Assembly (NCBI GenBank): GCA_030068145.1
Contig: JAPJBO010000755.1
Location: 47,914-111,913 of the forward strand
Direction: 5' to 3'
DNA: 64,000 bases
Source: Diplonema papillatum
Lineage: Eukaryota > Euglenozoa > Diplonemea > Diplonemida > Diplonemidae
Shown here: one piece after another, positions 31,523 to 41,459 of the stretch
Layout of the letters: each line of letters begins with the position of its first letter
How positions within the stretch are numbered: the stretch's first letter is position 1
Program-made: the position numbers and the translations under genes
Notes under the pieces: model-generated
What the model was told of the DNA's origin: nothing
What the model saw: only the letters and a program-made list of their open reading frames with translations
The model's database searches: none

Positions 31523-31831
31523 TGTATAAGCACCTGCTTTGTAGGAAATGCTTGAGGAGACTGCCAGTTGCGATAGATCAAAGGAGGTACATGTGCTGTA
31601 GCCCACACGAAACACAGGTAAATCTGGGTTTAGTGGCGGGCGTAAGCGTTCAACAAAAAAGACCCACTTTGTAGTTGTATTGTTTTTGTGTTAACAATGC
31701 ATTGTTGGTACTAAAAGTTAGTAGTTGGCAGCGTACTACATGAAACTTACCAAAGCAGGTGAGTTCCGCTAGTGCGCACAACAACAAAGTCCTCCTTCGA
31801 AATGAGCACAAGGCAGTCCCTCGAGTATTTT
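31523..31831 (+). repeat. Family A2 repeat split by a Family C-like block
   Basis: The body (31523-31686) and the tail CCTCCTTCGAAATGAGCACA...CTCGAGTATTTT (31791-31831) are contiguous in the copy at 33890-34100. Here they are separated by about 100 bp resembling Family C (GTTGGCAGCGTACTAC, AAAGCAGGTGAG). This indicates nested insertion. Confidence 0.65.
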
Positions 31832-31964
31832 ACCACATGCGATGATTGCAGGGCATTAGCCTTAGCCTGGCCCCGCTCGAGAAACAAGTGGATTTCTGGC
31901 CCGGCGGCGAGGAATTCGCCGGGGCGACGAGTGGCCGTCTACGAAGCAGCTACGTCGAGTGTTT

Positions 31965-32155
31965 TGCCTCCAGGTATAGCTCCAGCTTCAGAGGCTGGAC
32001 TCCACTGTGCGTTGGATGGTGCCGAGAGCACGGCTGTCAGCTACTGAATGTATCCTTCAAATCAGCCGAGAGCACGGCTGTCAGCTACCGACTGTATCCT
32101 TCAAACCAGCCGAGAGCACAGCTGTCAGCTACTGAATGTATCCTTCAGATCATAG
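31965..32155 (+). repeat. Family D end followed by a 44-bp tandem repeat
   Basis: ATAGCTCCAGCTTCAGAGG...GGACTCCAC is a Family D end. Next come three 44-bp units (GCCGAGAGCACGGCTGTCAG..., 32022, 32066, 32110) that differ at a few bases. Confidence 0.75.
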
Positions 32156-32369
32156 CAAAGCCCATTCGTCAACTTTTGACGGTTTGAGCTCATCTGTCAC
32201 ACACCGTGCTGGATTGCAACCATCAACTACCGTCATGGCACCTGTCAACAGTGTAGCCGGCTGGATGACAGACACCAACAGCATCTAATCTACGATCTTA
32301 CATGATTATGTAAAAGCAGTAGCATATCCGTCAACTGAAAGCATCAGTTTCCAGCCCTCCCATCCCCCA

Positions 32370-32515
32370 CGGCGCAGACAGGACCCGTGCAGTGTTGAGC
32401 AAACAATACGAGACGACTCTTGAGACGATGCCAATACCCTCCCCCTCCCCTTTGCACTAATAGAATATTTTTCGACGTCATATCCATTTAATTAAGCATG
32501 TTCTTGCAATTCCCC
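32370..32515 (+). repeat. Family I fragment
   Basis: CACGGCGCAGACAGGACC and GCAGTGTTGAGC match Family I. The terminal GCATGTTCTTGCAATTCCC lies about 100 bp further on because of an intervening AT-rich segment. No gene is seen between 32160 and 32370 or between 32520 and 32845. A basic 80-residue frame at 32610-32852 is possible but unsupported. Confidence 0.45.
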
Positions 32516-32845
32516 CCTCCGTGAACTACTGAAATACTACCGACATGGCCTCTGGCATCCGTCAATTAATTCCTGGAAGCATCAGTACGCCAGCTCCCGC
32601 AAATTGTAGTTGGTGTTTTGCTGTTCTACCACGTTTGCAACCGTGAGGCTGAGAGGGGACAAAGGGCGAGAAGGGGGCAAAACCTTCGCCGAGACCAGAA
32701 GGAGCAAAACAAATGCGGGAAAACAAGGGAGGGAAAATCTCCATGAAACGACGAGTACCGTCGGGAAAAAGAAGGCGAACCCGACAAGGCAACAACGTCG
32801 GATGATCATTCGGGAGCAGAGGAAAACGACAACCGCTATTCGAAG

Positions 32846-33156
32846 CTTTTAAAGGGGGGTCGAATAATAACACCTGTGTTATTATTCGATTTGTCGAATC
32901 CTAAAAAAAGTTCCGGGTAGCGCGAACAGTAGCAGGATCAAATAGTGGTAGTGGTTTTAGACAACCAGACGTGTGTCAAATAACTGTTATTATTCGACCC
33001 CCCCCCCTTTAGCTTATTCGATTTGTCGAATCCTAAAAAAAGTTCCGGGTAGCGCGAACAGTAGCAGGATCAAATAGTGGTAGTGGTTTTAGAAAACCAG
33101 ACGGGTGTCAAAAAAGTGTTAATATTCGACCCCCCCCCCCCCCCTTTAGCAAACAA
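32846..33156 (+). mobile_element. Tandem pair of a 160-bp MITE
   Basis: The first copy starts TTTAAAGGGGGGTCGAATAA and ends with the inverse, TTATTCGACCCCCC...TTTAGC (about 33,012). A second copy from GAATCCTAAAAAAAGTTCC follows at once and ends with the same C-run at 33,155. The interior GGGTAGCGCGAACAGTAGC is nearly identical in both. The second copy lacks most of the left end, consistent with a head-to-tail duplication. Confidence 0.7.
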
Positions 33157-33204
33157 AGAACGAAAAATGTCACAACAATCTGAAATCACGTGCACTGCGG
33201 GACC

Positions 33205-33345
33205 AGCTTCAGAAGCTGGAGTTAAGCTGGAGTTAGAAAAGCGGGTGTCACACCCGCTTTTCGGGTGCGGATCTGGACGCATTTTTGGTTGTAGCACTCT
33301 CACTTTTCGAGCACACCCTCTTTAACTCTAGCTTCTGAAGCCTCA
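33205..33345 (+). mobile_element. Family D element, compact copy
   Basis: It runs from CCAGCTTCAGAAGCTGGAG to TTTAACTCTAGCTTCTGAAG. It contains the palindrome AAAGCGGGTGTCACACCCGC and TTTTTGGTTGTAGCAC. It has no minisatellite and so serves as the unexpanded reference for the copies at 25443 and 26757. Confidence 0.75.
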
Positions 33346-33609
33346 CCCCGTGTATTGGATCACACGCAGACGGTGTACCCCTTCTGCGCAGTCCACGATG
33401 GAGGGGACACCGGATCCACACGACCCAGGTCTCCCGTGTTGCATGTCGTGTCTCTTTGCATGCGAAGCGACAAAGCATGCGATCATACGACAACAGTTTG
33501 AAAACAATCGGTCTTCTGTCATGCTACACGTTACCAAAAGCCACGTGCAATTTCCACAATGGGTCGTGCAACTACGAGGCTTTCTAGGCTGTTTCGTGCA
33601 TCTCAACCT

Positions 33610-33885
33610 AAATGCAGGGCTTACGCTCCACGTGTGGAACGTGTGGATTTCCACACGTTTATTTTTTTTCGGATTTTATTTCCCCACGCATGCTTCCACG
33701 TGTGGATCCACAGGTACCACATGTGGATTTTGGTATATTTCTCCCCCCCATGTGCTTGCCTCAGGTTGGTCCAGAGTCTAGGCCCACTCAAGTCGCCAAG
33801 GCCGCCCAGCCAGGTGTCGCCAAGTCCGGTTGTGAGGCTATTTTCTTTTGCCCGCCGCACATAGGGGGACAGGTTTTTTTTTGTA
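33610..33885 (+). repeat. Family F repeat, uninterrupted copy
   Basis: GGGCTTACGCTCCACG, GTGTGGATCCACAGG, CACATGTGGATTTTGG, CCATGTGCTTGCC, GTGTCGCCAAGTCC and TTGCCCGCCGCACAT occur in this order. The same blocks flank the long-TIR element at 58250-59748. Here GATTTTGGTATATTTCTCCCC is unbroken, giving the empty-site form. 33350-33610 has no supported gene. Confidence 0.75.
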
Positions 33886-33887
33886 TC

Positions 33888-34100
33888 AGCACCTGCTTTG
33901 TAGGAAATGCTTGATAGGAGACTGCCAGTTGCGATAGATCAAAGGAGGTAAATGTGCTGTAGCCCACACGAAACACAGGTAAATCTGGGTTTAGTGGCGG
34001 GCGTAAGCGTTCAACAAAAAAGACCCACTTTGTAGTTGTATTGTTTTTTCCCCCTCTAGCCTCCTTCGAAATGAGCACAAGGCAGCCCCTCGAGTATTTC
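33888..34100 (+). repeat. Family A2 repeat, complete
   Basis: The body (AGCACCTGCTTTGTAGG to AGTTGTATTG) is followed directly by the tail (CCTCCTTCGAAATGAGC to CTCGAGTATTT). This fixes the full-length structure at about 213 bp. It adjoins the end of a Family F copy. Confidence 0.75.
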
Positions 34101-34179
34101 CCTCGAACCTTCAGCGCCCACACGTATTTTGTCTGAGGCCGAAAACGGAGCGTAAGCCCTGCCTAAATGGCAAGAATAC

Positions 34180-34290
34180 AATACGCAAAATGGCAATCTT
34201 GAACGGAAATGCTCGGCGATTGTTGCCAGACAAACGCGTCGGGCTTCTGCGTTTGCACCCAGCAGCAGGCAATTCGATGCAGTTCCAGAG
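34180..34290 (+). repeat. Third member of the A/A2 group (fragment)
   Basis: CGGAAATGCTCGGCGAT and TTGCCAGACAAACG match the opening blocks of Family A, but the rest diverges (GGGCTTCTGCGTTTGC). The region 34300-34690 contains a satellite-core match (CGACCTTCTAATCCACGAA at 34378) and A-rich sequence, with no supported gene. Confidence 0.5.
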
Positions 34291-34699
34291 AATAGGGGTC
34301 CAGCGGCTCATAGATGTGTCTGCGAGTGTGTTGCGTGTAACTACTACGGGAGGGGGGGATCGGAGAGAAAATCCTTCGACCTTCTAATCCACGAATAACG
34401 CTAGAAAAAAAGCACCGGTGTTCCAAACGAACTTTCACTGTGAACATTCGAAAAAAAGAAGAAAACAAAAGCAGTAGCATTTGCCTTCCCAAAGCCAAGT
34501 TCAAGCAAAAAGAGAAAAAACACGAAAAAGCAAGAACCGGAAACACGAGACCTTTCTCCCCAGAACCTTTCTCTAAAAAAAAGCAAGCAAAAAAAGAAAA
34601 GAAAAAAGTCGAAAAGAAGAATTGGGGGAATATAAAAGGAAGCAGGCTACAGGGCGAGCGCCAGGTATACTCAATCGTAAGAAGGTTGAAGTATTGCTA

Positions 34700-34800
34700 A
34701 ATATAAAGTGGTGTCACCTGAAGGGGTAATCTCAGGGCCGCCCACGTGATGAACCGTTAAGCAGCGGCTGCCGGCTTATCCCGTGACACCTTTTATATGT
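34700..34800. other. Long imperfect hairpin
   Basis: GGTGTCAC...GGGGTAA (34712-34731) pairs with TTATCCCGTGACACC (34775-34790), flanked by TATAAAG and TTTTATA that can also pair. The loop of about 45 bases contains CACGTGATG and GCAGCGGCTGCCGGC. It looks like a structured RNA or foldback; I recognise no family. Confidence 0.4.
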
Positions 34801-34888
34801 ACGTTACAGAAAGAGCAGCGTTGGCACTCTTACAGGTTCGTTCCCTCGTAGCTCGCCGGGAACGGGCACTCCAGTGAAGCTGGGTATG

Positions 34889-35245
34889 TTACCGTTTCAG
34901 GTTTGGATTTTGGGAGCATTGCCTCATGTGAATTCTGAGACCTATTTCTCCCACGAATGGTGAACCAGCTTTGGTGACCGCAACAGGGTGAGGACAACCG
35001 GAACCACAGGAACCACAGTGGACTTCTACACTGTGTGTACCCTGTGGACAAGGCCGCCGCGGTTGTGATGCAGAGGACGTTCGGGGAAAGTGCAGAGAAG
35101 ACCTCTTGGAAGCGTCAGGGTCAGGGAAAAGGCTCGGCCGGTGCGAAATGACTGATCCGCCCCCGGCTGGAGCCAAAAACGCCAGTCCACAACAGCAAAC
35201 CGGATTCCTTCCGAAATCAAAGTGCTTCCTCGTCGTTGAAGGCAC
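34889..35245 (-). pseudogene. Zinc-finger-like ORF fragment in a duplicated segment
   Basis: The minus-strand translation ends VHCGSCGSGCPHP...SPFVGEIGLRIHMRQC, a C-x2-C...F-x-G-x-x-G-L-x-x-H-x3-C pattern. Fingers of this type are common at the N-terminus of some LINE proteins. The segment is repeated at 35400-35640, where the frame diverges after GEIG, and in part at 35915-36060. No reverse transcriptase adjoins it. I read it as retroelement debris, but a small host exon cannot be excluded. Confidence 0.4.
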
Positions 35246-35399
35246 TCAATGCCAAGGTCCGAAAACTGCCGCAAACGGACTTCATGCCAGGCGTGTGTAA
35301 AGTATGCGTAGCATACCTATACTTATCTTCCTCGTCTTTTGCTTGTTTCGAGGTTGTGTGGCCCAATGGGCTGCGGTTCCCATCCCCGGGACTACTCAA

Positions 35400-36060
35400 A
35401 AGAACCTATTTCTCCCACGAATGGTGAACCAGCTTTGGTGACCGCAACAGGGTGAGGGCAACAGGAACCACAGTGGACTTCTACACTGTATGTACCCTGT
35501 GGACAAGGCCGCCGCGGTTGTGATGCAGAGGACGTCGGGGAAAGCGCAGAGGTCGACCCCCCTCTTGGAAGCGTCAGGGTCAGGGAAAAGTTTCGGCCGG
35601 TGCGAAATGACTGGGTCCGCCCCGGCTGGAGCCAAAAATAAGAGCTCGTCACTCGCACAACCGCGGCTGATACAAAACTAATGATAATGATGACGGGAAG
35701 AGAGAGTTGTTTTCGTTGAACACTTGGGTACGTGAACTTGCTTTTTCTCGACGGGGTGCGCCATGACATGGTGGACATTTCGGTGTTTTATATTTTTCGT
35801 TGAACGCAGTGCCTGATCGTTTTTTACGTAAAGCTGGATTCAGGACGCAAGTGAAAACGCCACGGTTTGCGGCGACGAGCTTCTCATTTCCTCCAACATT
35901 TCATGTTTGGTAAAAAACGCCAGCCTCCACAACAACAAACCGGATTCCTTCCGAAAATCAAACTGCTTCCTCGTCGTTGAAGGCACTTAATGCCAAGGTC
36001 CGAAAACTGCCGGAAACGGACTTCATGCCAGGCGTGCGTAAAGAATGCGCTGCGGTTCCC
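35400..36060 (-). repeat. Further copies of the 34.9-35.3 kb segment
   Basis: 35402-35640 repeats CTATTTCTCCCACGAATGG through GCCCCGGCTGGAGCC. 35925-36055 repeats AACAAACCGGATTCCTTCC through TTCATGCCAGGCGTG. The three copies differ by small indels that break the zinc-finger frame. 35645-35920 shows no gene. Confidence 0.7.
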
Positions 36061-36112
36061 ATCCAAAAGAACCTTTCCGGGGGTGGTTTAGCCCTGCCCC
36101 TGCGTGAAGCCC

Positions 36113-36345
36113 CCGTGACGGATTCGCCTGTGCTCTAGTAGCACGGGTGGTCCTGGCTGTGACGAGCTACGAACAGCCGCCTGACAAACCAGACTCACAC
36201 CGCAGTCCTGTCTGCAGACATTCAGGTTCCGCGCTGATGGTGGTCCGCCGTTTGTGTCTGTGGCTTAAAGGACCGAAACACGGCGCAGACGGGACCGGTG
36301 CGGTGTTGAGCACATACCCATTCCAAGCACGTTCTTGCAAGCCCC
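36113..36345 (+). repeat. Family I repeat, nearly complete
   Basis: It runs from CGTGACGGATTCGCCTG to CACGTTCTTGCAAGCCCCC without the long interruption present at 17341-17824, so it approximates the intact family unit of about 235 bp. Confidence 0.65.
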
Positions 36346-36349
36346 CGCG

Positions 36350-37015
36350 TGAAGCGTTTCAAGGGCCGGCCAGTATCCAAAAATACGATACCAACAAGGC
36401 AGACCGTCGCCTGTCTACTGCGAGGAAAGTGCACACGGATCCACGTGGTTCACTGTACTCAAAAAGATCCCACTGCTGAGGAAGTGAAAAAGCGAGCGAT
36501 CTTGAGCATGGTCGAGATCACAAGAAGACCTACTCACCACATGTACTAGTTCTCGACGACGCAATGGCAGGTGACGACGTATGCATAAAGTAAGCTGACC
36601 TACGAGAAAGTGCATGCTAATCCAAGAACATCTTTTACACGCCACATACCTTTACACCCGGTAGGCCCTCCTCAACACTGAGTTGTAAATTTGTTGCATT
36701 AGTGTGTGGGCCTTTGAAACGTGGATGATGCCTCTCGCGCTGCTCCCCTTGAGGTTCCTGGCTCATGCCAAAGCGCCGCCGCCCGGGTTAAGGGGTTGCG
36801 GCATCAGGCCCTCCTCAACACTGAGTTGTAAATTTGTTGCATTAGTGTGATTGTCAGGCCTTCGACTACCCTGAGCAACGCACTGAGTTATTTCGAGTAC
36901 ACGAACCACATGGATTGCTGCAAGTTATCGCCCCAGATATTCTTATTGCTGCAAGAAAAGGTACATACAAAAGTGTGAGTGAAGACGTAGAAAACAACCT
37001 TGGTTAGCCAAGTCC
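36350..37015. other. No gene recognised; one direct duplication
   Basis: GGCCCTCCTCAACACTGAG through TTGCATTAGTGTG is present at 36665-36708 and 36808-36851. The remaining sequence has no supported reading frame. Confidence 0.4.
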
Positions 37016-37019
37016 GTCC

Positions 37020-37180
37020 GAATATGTCTCGTTCCACCCGTTCGTTCCGTCTGCAGACACCAAGGTTCCGCGCTCATGACGGTCCGCCTGGTGTGTCCGT
37101 GATACAAAGAACCAAAACAGGGCGCAGATGGGACCAGTGTGGTGTTGAGCACATATCCATTCCAAGCGCGTTCTTGCGAT
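37020..37180 (+). repeat. Family I fragment
   Basis: CCGTCTGCAGACACCAAGG, GACGGTCCGCCTG, GGCGCAGATGGGACCAG and CCATTCCAAGCGCGTTCTTGC are the Family I blocks. CAACA-rich sequence follows from 37335. Confidence 0.6.
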
Positions 37181-37390
37181 TCTCCCATCGATCCAGAAAG
37201 GCCCCTGCGTCTCGCCCCCTGCCTTTTTCTTCTTCCCCCATTTCGCTGTTTCTGTTACCTCACCCCCGGCTTATTCTTCCATGCGAAATTCACACAAATC
37301 TCTCCGTTCCAGACCATTTCACATATCTCTCTGGTGCGCACAACACCCAATACAACAGCACAACACAACAACACAACAACACTACAACAC

Positions 37391-37790
37391 AGGGCAACAA
37401 CCAGGAACACACTGGTAGGTGAACAGTGACACCTCCCTATAGTGAGCCAAGGGCGAAGGACGTATCTGCGGCTGCTGCGGCAGTCGCCCGGTGGTAACCC
37501 CACACGCAGAACGCGGGGGAGGGGAACGTGTTTTCCCAACCACATTGAAGCCCCTTCCCGACCGTAGCATCCGAGGAAGGTGCAAACATGGAGGGTGCTA
37601 CGGTAGCCGTGCACGGGTCTTGGGCGCGTGCCTCGTGCAGGGCGGGTGCTTTGTGATCCGTCGCGAACTTCTCTCCTGGTGCAGTCCGGAGAGACCGGCG
37701 TCGAGTTTCGGCTCACAGCCGGTTCCCTCGGGCGGCAACCTTAAGGGAGAGAGAGCGCCAGACACAATCCATCTTAAAAAGGACCACACA
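37391..37790 (+). repeat. Family H repeat, copy 1
   Basis: It matches 45061-45391 from AGGGCAACAA to AAAAAGGACCACACAC, roughly 90 percent identical by eye apart from a 50-bp insertion here. Shared blocks include GACGTATCTGCGGCTGCTGC, GAACGTGTTTTCCC and GGAGGGTGCTACGGTAGCC. Confidence 0.7.
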
Positions 37791-38003
37791 CAAGAACACT
37801 ACAACACTACAACACTACAACACTACAACACTACAACACTACAACACTACAACACTACAACACTACAACACTACAACACTACAACACTACAACACTACAA
37901 CACTACAACACTACAACACTACAACACTACAACACTACAACACTACAACACTACAACACTACAACACTACAACACTACAACACTACAACACTACAACACA
38001 ACA
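37791..38003 (+). repeat. 8-bp satellite (AACACTAC)n
   Basis: About 26 perfect copies start at the right edge of Family H copy 1. The unit gives a fixed 8-residue peptide repeat in every frame, so the frame across it is an artefact. Confidence 0.95.
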
Positions 38004-38239
38004 CCAGCACAACAGCAGCCCAACGACTCAACAAAAAAGCAAGACGTAACGCACATTTCATAGCTGCAATCGTTCTTTACTTCTTGTGGCGTGGCGCTGT
38101 CAGAACTCAGTTTGTCCACCAATCAACACCGCGCAAATTGCACACGTGTGAACTCCTGCCGCAGCAAAGGCAGGGGGGTGGCGCGGCAAGAAGAGTACGT
38201 GCGCTCGGCTAAGGCCGGCGCGTGGCGACTGGAGGCAGC

Positions 38240-38516
38240 AGTTTAAGTTCGGGGAACAGTAAAGTTCGGGCGAAGCTAAGTTCGGGTGAAGCAAAGTTCG
38301 GGCGAAGCAAAGTTCGGGCGAAGCTAAGTTCTGATGAAGCTACGTTCGGGTGAAGCAAAGTTCGGGCGAAGCTATGTTCGGGCGAAGCTAAGTTCGGGCG
38401 AAACAAAGTTCGGGCGAAGCTAAGTTCGGGTGAAGCAAAGTTCTGGTGAAGCAAAGTTCGGGCGCAGCTAAGTTCTGGGTGAAGCAAAGTTCGGGCGAAG
38501 CAAAGTTCGGGTTCTG
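38240..38516 (+). repeat. 16-bp satellite
   Basis: About 17 units of AAGTTCGGGYGAAGCW, alternating T/C and A/T variants. Sequence to the right (38520-38710) leads into the tRNA-like unit. Confidence 0.9.
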
Positions 38517-38702
38517 GTGTCAGTGGTGATGCGGTAGCAAGTTTGGCCTGTGATGGCAAGTTCGGTGCCAGTACCCGGAGGGGCGACCCCCCGGACCTCC
38601 CCCGACTCCGTTTCCCGGGGTGCCCAAATACCGCGGGATACTGAGAAACTCCGCGAAAAACGCAAATTTCGGGCAACAAACGTCGAAAACAATCTTCGAC
38701 CG

Positions 38703-38778
38703 AAAAAGTGTCATGGACGGGGATCGAACCCGGGCGCACCGGCCTGAAGGCCACCGCCCGCTCACTGTGCCACCCAAT
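38703..38778 (-). ncRNA. tRNA-like Pol III unit or SINE head
   Basis: On the minus strand TGGCACAGTGAGC (box A-like, 38760-38772) is followed about 30 bases later by GGTTCGATCCC (box B, 38720-38730) and then a T5 run (38703-38707), a typical Pol III terminator. The T-arm pairs well and an anticodon-like arm (GGCC..GGCC) is present. The acceptor strands do not pair, so it is not a functional tRNA. A tRNA-derived SINE or tRNA pseudogene is likeliest. Confidence 0.5.
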
Positions 38779-38789
38779 TTCATTTGGGC

Positions 38790-39200
38790 AGGAGGGGGAA
38801 AAGCTAGCACCGCACTAATTCCAGTCAAAAACAATACACTTTCAAACTCGTTTACAGAAAAGTGGGGTTGGCTCGAATAGAGGCTATTCACATTGCATGT
38901 TCATAGGACCTCCAGTTTCGAATGAAAAACCCACTAAAAACGGTCGCAACACTTGCAAACATGGCTAGCCGTAATTAAAGTGTATAAGGATACCTACTAC
39001 CCTCATACTACCCGCCTCACAGCTCAATGGTCAACCGGAGACCCTAAAACACCGAACCTCTAAACCACAATAAACGCTCAAAAAAATGAAGTGGCACTTC
39101 TCCTTAGCCCCAGCTTTCCAGCCTGCAGATTCACCGTGTGCGCGCTTCTCGGATTCATGCTCTCATTCCAGCCAGTTCCGGTTGGGGTTTCTGCGCCCTT
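38790..39200. other. No gene recognised
   Basis: 39017-39070 (CAATGGTCAACCGGAGACC..., ATAAACGCTC) matches the core of the 345-bp satellite. Nothing else is supported. Confidence 0.4.
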
Positions 39201-39212
39201 GGTTCCCCTTTG

Positions 39213-39605
39213 TTTTTACATAAGCGCCGGCTTGGAGAAGGAAATGCTCGACGAAGCTGGGTCTCAAGCGCTTTAACCACATGCGGACGGAGGGTGGTGT
39301 TAATTTTGGGGGAAACTGGACTCAAAATGGTGTCAGGAATTCCATCTACACACAGTTCTACACCAAGCTCCCAAGCCGAAACCCAGTTCTGCACCAAGCC
39401 ACAACCTGCCGACCCTCCTAACACCATGCAAAAAGATCGGTCGAGAGAAAAGCCTTTGACTCTTTTTTTTGTGAACCGTGAAATTCCTTAGATTTCATTT
39501 TGTTGGCAAAGCGGAAAACCACTGGATACCTACCGAAAACACGTGTTGCACGGACGTGCGGGGTAGATTATGTCTACCCCTACACACAAACACAACAGCC
39601 ATGAG
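39213..39605 (+). repeat. Family A repeat, diverged and interrupted
   Basis: The head (TTTTACATAAGCGCCGGC to ATGCTCGACGAAGCTG) and the middle part (ACACGTGTTGCACGGACG, CTACCCCTACACACAAACAC, 39538-39598) are separated by about 270 bp of unrelated sequence. 39605-40140 has no supported gene; it contains a T-rich run at 39820. Confidence 0.6.
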
Positions 39606-40318
39606 AGGGCGCACCTCAACTGATCCTCATGGCAAGCCATCGCGCGGCAAGTTGCGGGAGGGGGGCGTGCATCGAACACCTGCTGCTTGCAGCAAACCAA
39701 CTTGCCGTCGCTGGCGCGGGGGCGCCGAGAGTGGATAAGAACGACAATACAGCTTCTTTCGCTTTCCTGTCCCCACTCTCATCTTTTCCGTTTCTCGTTC
39801 TTCCGAGCTCCGTTGCATATCTTTTTTTTTTTTTTTCTTTCTCTATTTCATCTTCTTTGCCTCTGCCGGACGTTTTCCTTTGCTTGGTGCCAGCTCCTTC
39901 TCCAACCCTTCTTCTGATACATTGAGGCGCAGTCGTACAGACCTGAGGCATTCAACCGTCTGCTTCATACCCTGAGTCGCAGTGGCAACACAGTCCTGTT
40001 CCGTCAGCCTGCCAGGCATGTGTCTGGTACCTTTAGTTGCAGTTCCGTCAGCCTACTACTGAGTTGCGATGACAACACCATTCCGACAGAGCAATTGTAC
40101 GGTAAGGGACGTCGGCAAACTGGATCCGTCACTTCGGGAATCTCTCAAGTATTTCCCATTCTCGAGAGTCGCACCGACCTAAAACCATTCCAGGAACCAC
40201 AACAGGTGTATTTTTCCCAGTTCTTTTTCAGCACACCTTCCTTTTTCTTCGCCCAAAAGAAGACAGTCGAAAAGACCCATCGACTACAACGACCCCACCC
40301 TCCCTACGGGTGCCAACG

Positions 40319-40687
40319 ATGCCGCCTAGTCTCCGAGAAGAGCTGGAAAACCTGACACTGTCGCAGCTCGAGGCAATCTGGCAGCAGGAAGCGGCGTATG
40401 AGATGTTCTTCTACAACACGAGCGCGGTGAAGGAACTCAGCCGGGCCACGGAGGAGGTCGAGTGGAACGTCATCAGCGACGAGGACATCGCGCAGTGCGA
40501 CGAGTCGAAGGCGTCGTTGCACGGGCTCCAAACGGACGTCGCCCGGCTGCTGCAGGGGCTGGACCGCAAGGTGGCGTCGATCTCCAGCTCGCAGGAGCGT
40601 CGGTGGCAGACCCTCCACCGCCTGAAGCCGCAGGACGTCATGCGCAGAATGGAAGAGTCCACCCCGCAGAAAGAGGCCACGCGTTGA
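40319..40687 (+). pseudogene. VPS37: VPS37-like ESCRT-I subunit, truncated first copy
   Basis: The start ATG (40319) and first about 118 codons match the second copy at 40973 almost exactly (LREELENLTLSQLEAIWQQE, NTSAVKELSRATEEVEWN). After QKEA the sequence becomes GCGTTGAACGAACGTGAGG, which is Family A repeat, and a stop follows at once. The C-terminal half of the domain is lost. The upstream 5' flank (from about 40,165) is duplicated too. The product would lack the part of Mod(r) that contains the conserved F-x-x-G and ERK region, so it is probably non-functional. Confidence 0.7.
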
Positions 40688-40689
40688 AC

Positions 40690-40760
40690 GAACGTGAGGT
40701 CACGCGGGTCAACCCCCACACGACACGACACACAAACACAACAAGCAGGTGCTTATCCCA
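40690..40760 (+). repeat. Family A fragment truncating the VPS37 copy
   Basis: TTGAACGAACGTGAGGTCAC, GGGTCAACCCCCACACGAC and ACACAAACACAACAAG correspond to the middle of Family A. It lies exactly between the two VPS37 copies, so it may mark or have mediated the duplication junction. Confidence 0.65.
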
Positions 40761-40972
40761 AAATAAATTGTGTCGGAAAACTCACCGTACGACTGCGACG
40801 AATCAGAGATTCCCGAGAGTTGCATCGACCTAAAAAAACCATTCCAGGAACCACAACAGGTGTATTTTTCCCAGTTCTTCTTCAACACACCTTCCTTTTT
40901 CTTCGCCCAAAAGAAGACAGTCGAAAAGACCCATCGACTACAACGACCCCACCCTCCCTACGGGTGCCAACG

Positions 40973-41416
40973 ATGCCGCCTAGTCTCCGAGAAGAGCTGG
41001 AAAACCTGACACTGTCGCAGCTCGAGGCAATCTGGCAGCAGGAAGCGGCGTATGAGATGTTCTTCTACAACACGAGCGCGGTGAAGGAACTCAGCCGGGC
41101 CACGGAGGAGGTCGAGTGGAACGTCATCAGCGACGAGGACATCGCGCAGTGCGACGAGTCGAAGGCGTCGTTGCACGGGCTCCAAACGGATGTCGCCCGG
41201 CTGCTGCAGGGGCTGGACCGCAAGGTGGCGTCGATCTCCAGCTCGCAGGAGCGTCGGAGGCAGACCCTCCACCGCCTGAAGCCGCAGGACGTCATGCGCA
41301 GAATGGACGAATCGACCGCGCAGAAAGAAGCCGAGTCGGAAGCGACGTTGACCGCCTTCACCGACGGGACCTTGGCACTCAACGACTTCATCGCGCGGTA
41401 TACGAAAGAGAGAAAG
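40973..41416 (+). CDS. VPS37: VPS37-like ESCRT-I subunit, first exon
   Basis: 148 codons from ATG 40973 to the donor AAG/GTATGC at 41417 (phase 0). The translation is a Mod(r)-type helical domain: L-T-L-S-Q-L-E-A near the N-terminus, the central VEWN...DEDIAQ region, then SEATLTAFTDGTLALNDFIA and the Y-x-K-E-R-K that normally leads into a Y-H-x-R segment. VPS37 is a core subunit of ESCRT-I, which sorts ubiquitinated cargo at endosomes. The remaining domain end should lie in a downstream exon that I could not identify in the repeats after 41,460. The frame upstream of 40,973 is open but belongs to the duplicated leader. Assignment is by motif layout only. Confidence 0.65.
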
Positions 41417-41459
41417 GTATGCCTGCCGGGAGGGGGACTGCCTTCTGCTGAAGAGTGCT

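Noticed and set aside
37491..38063. ORF with NTTTLQHY repeats
   Set aside because: Direct product of an 8-bp satellite spliced to a Family H fragment.
38711..38775. Selenocysteine tRNA (UCA-like anticodon loop)
   Set aside because: No long variable arm and no paired acceptor stem; only A and B box similarity remains.
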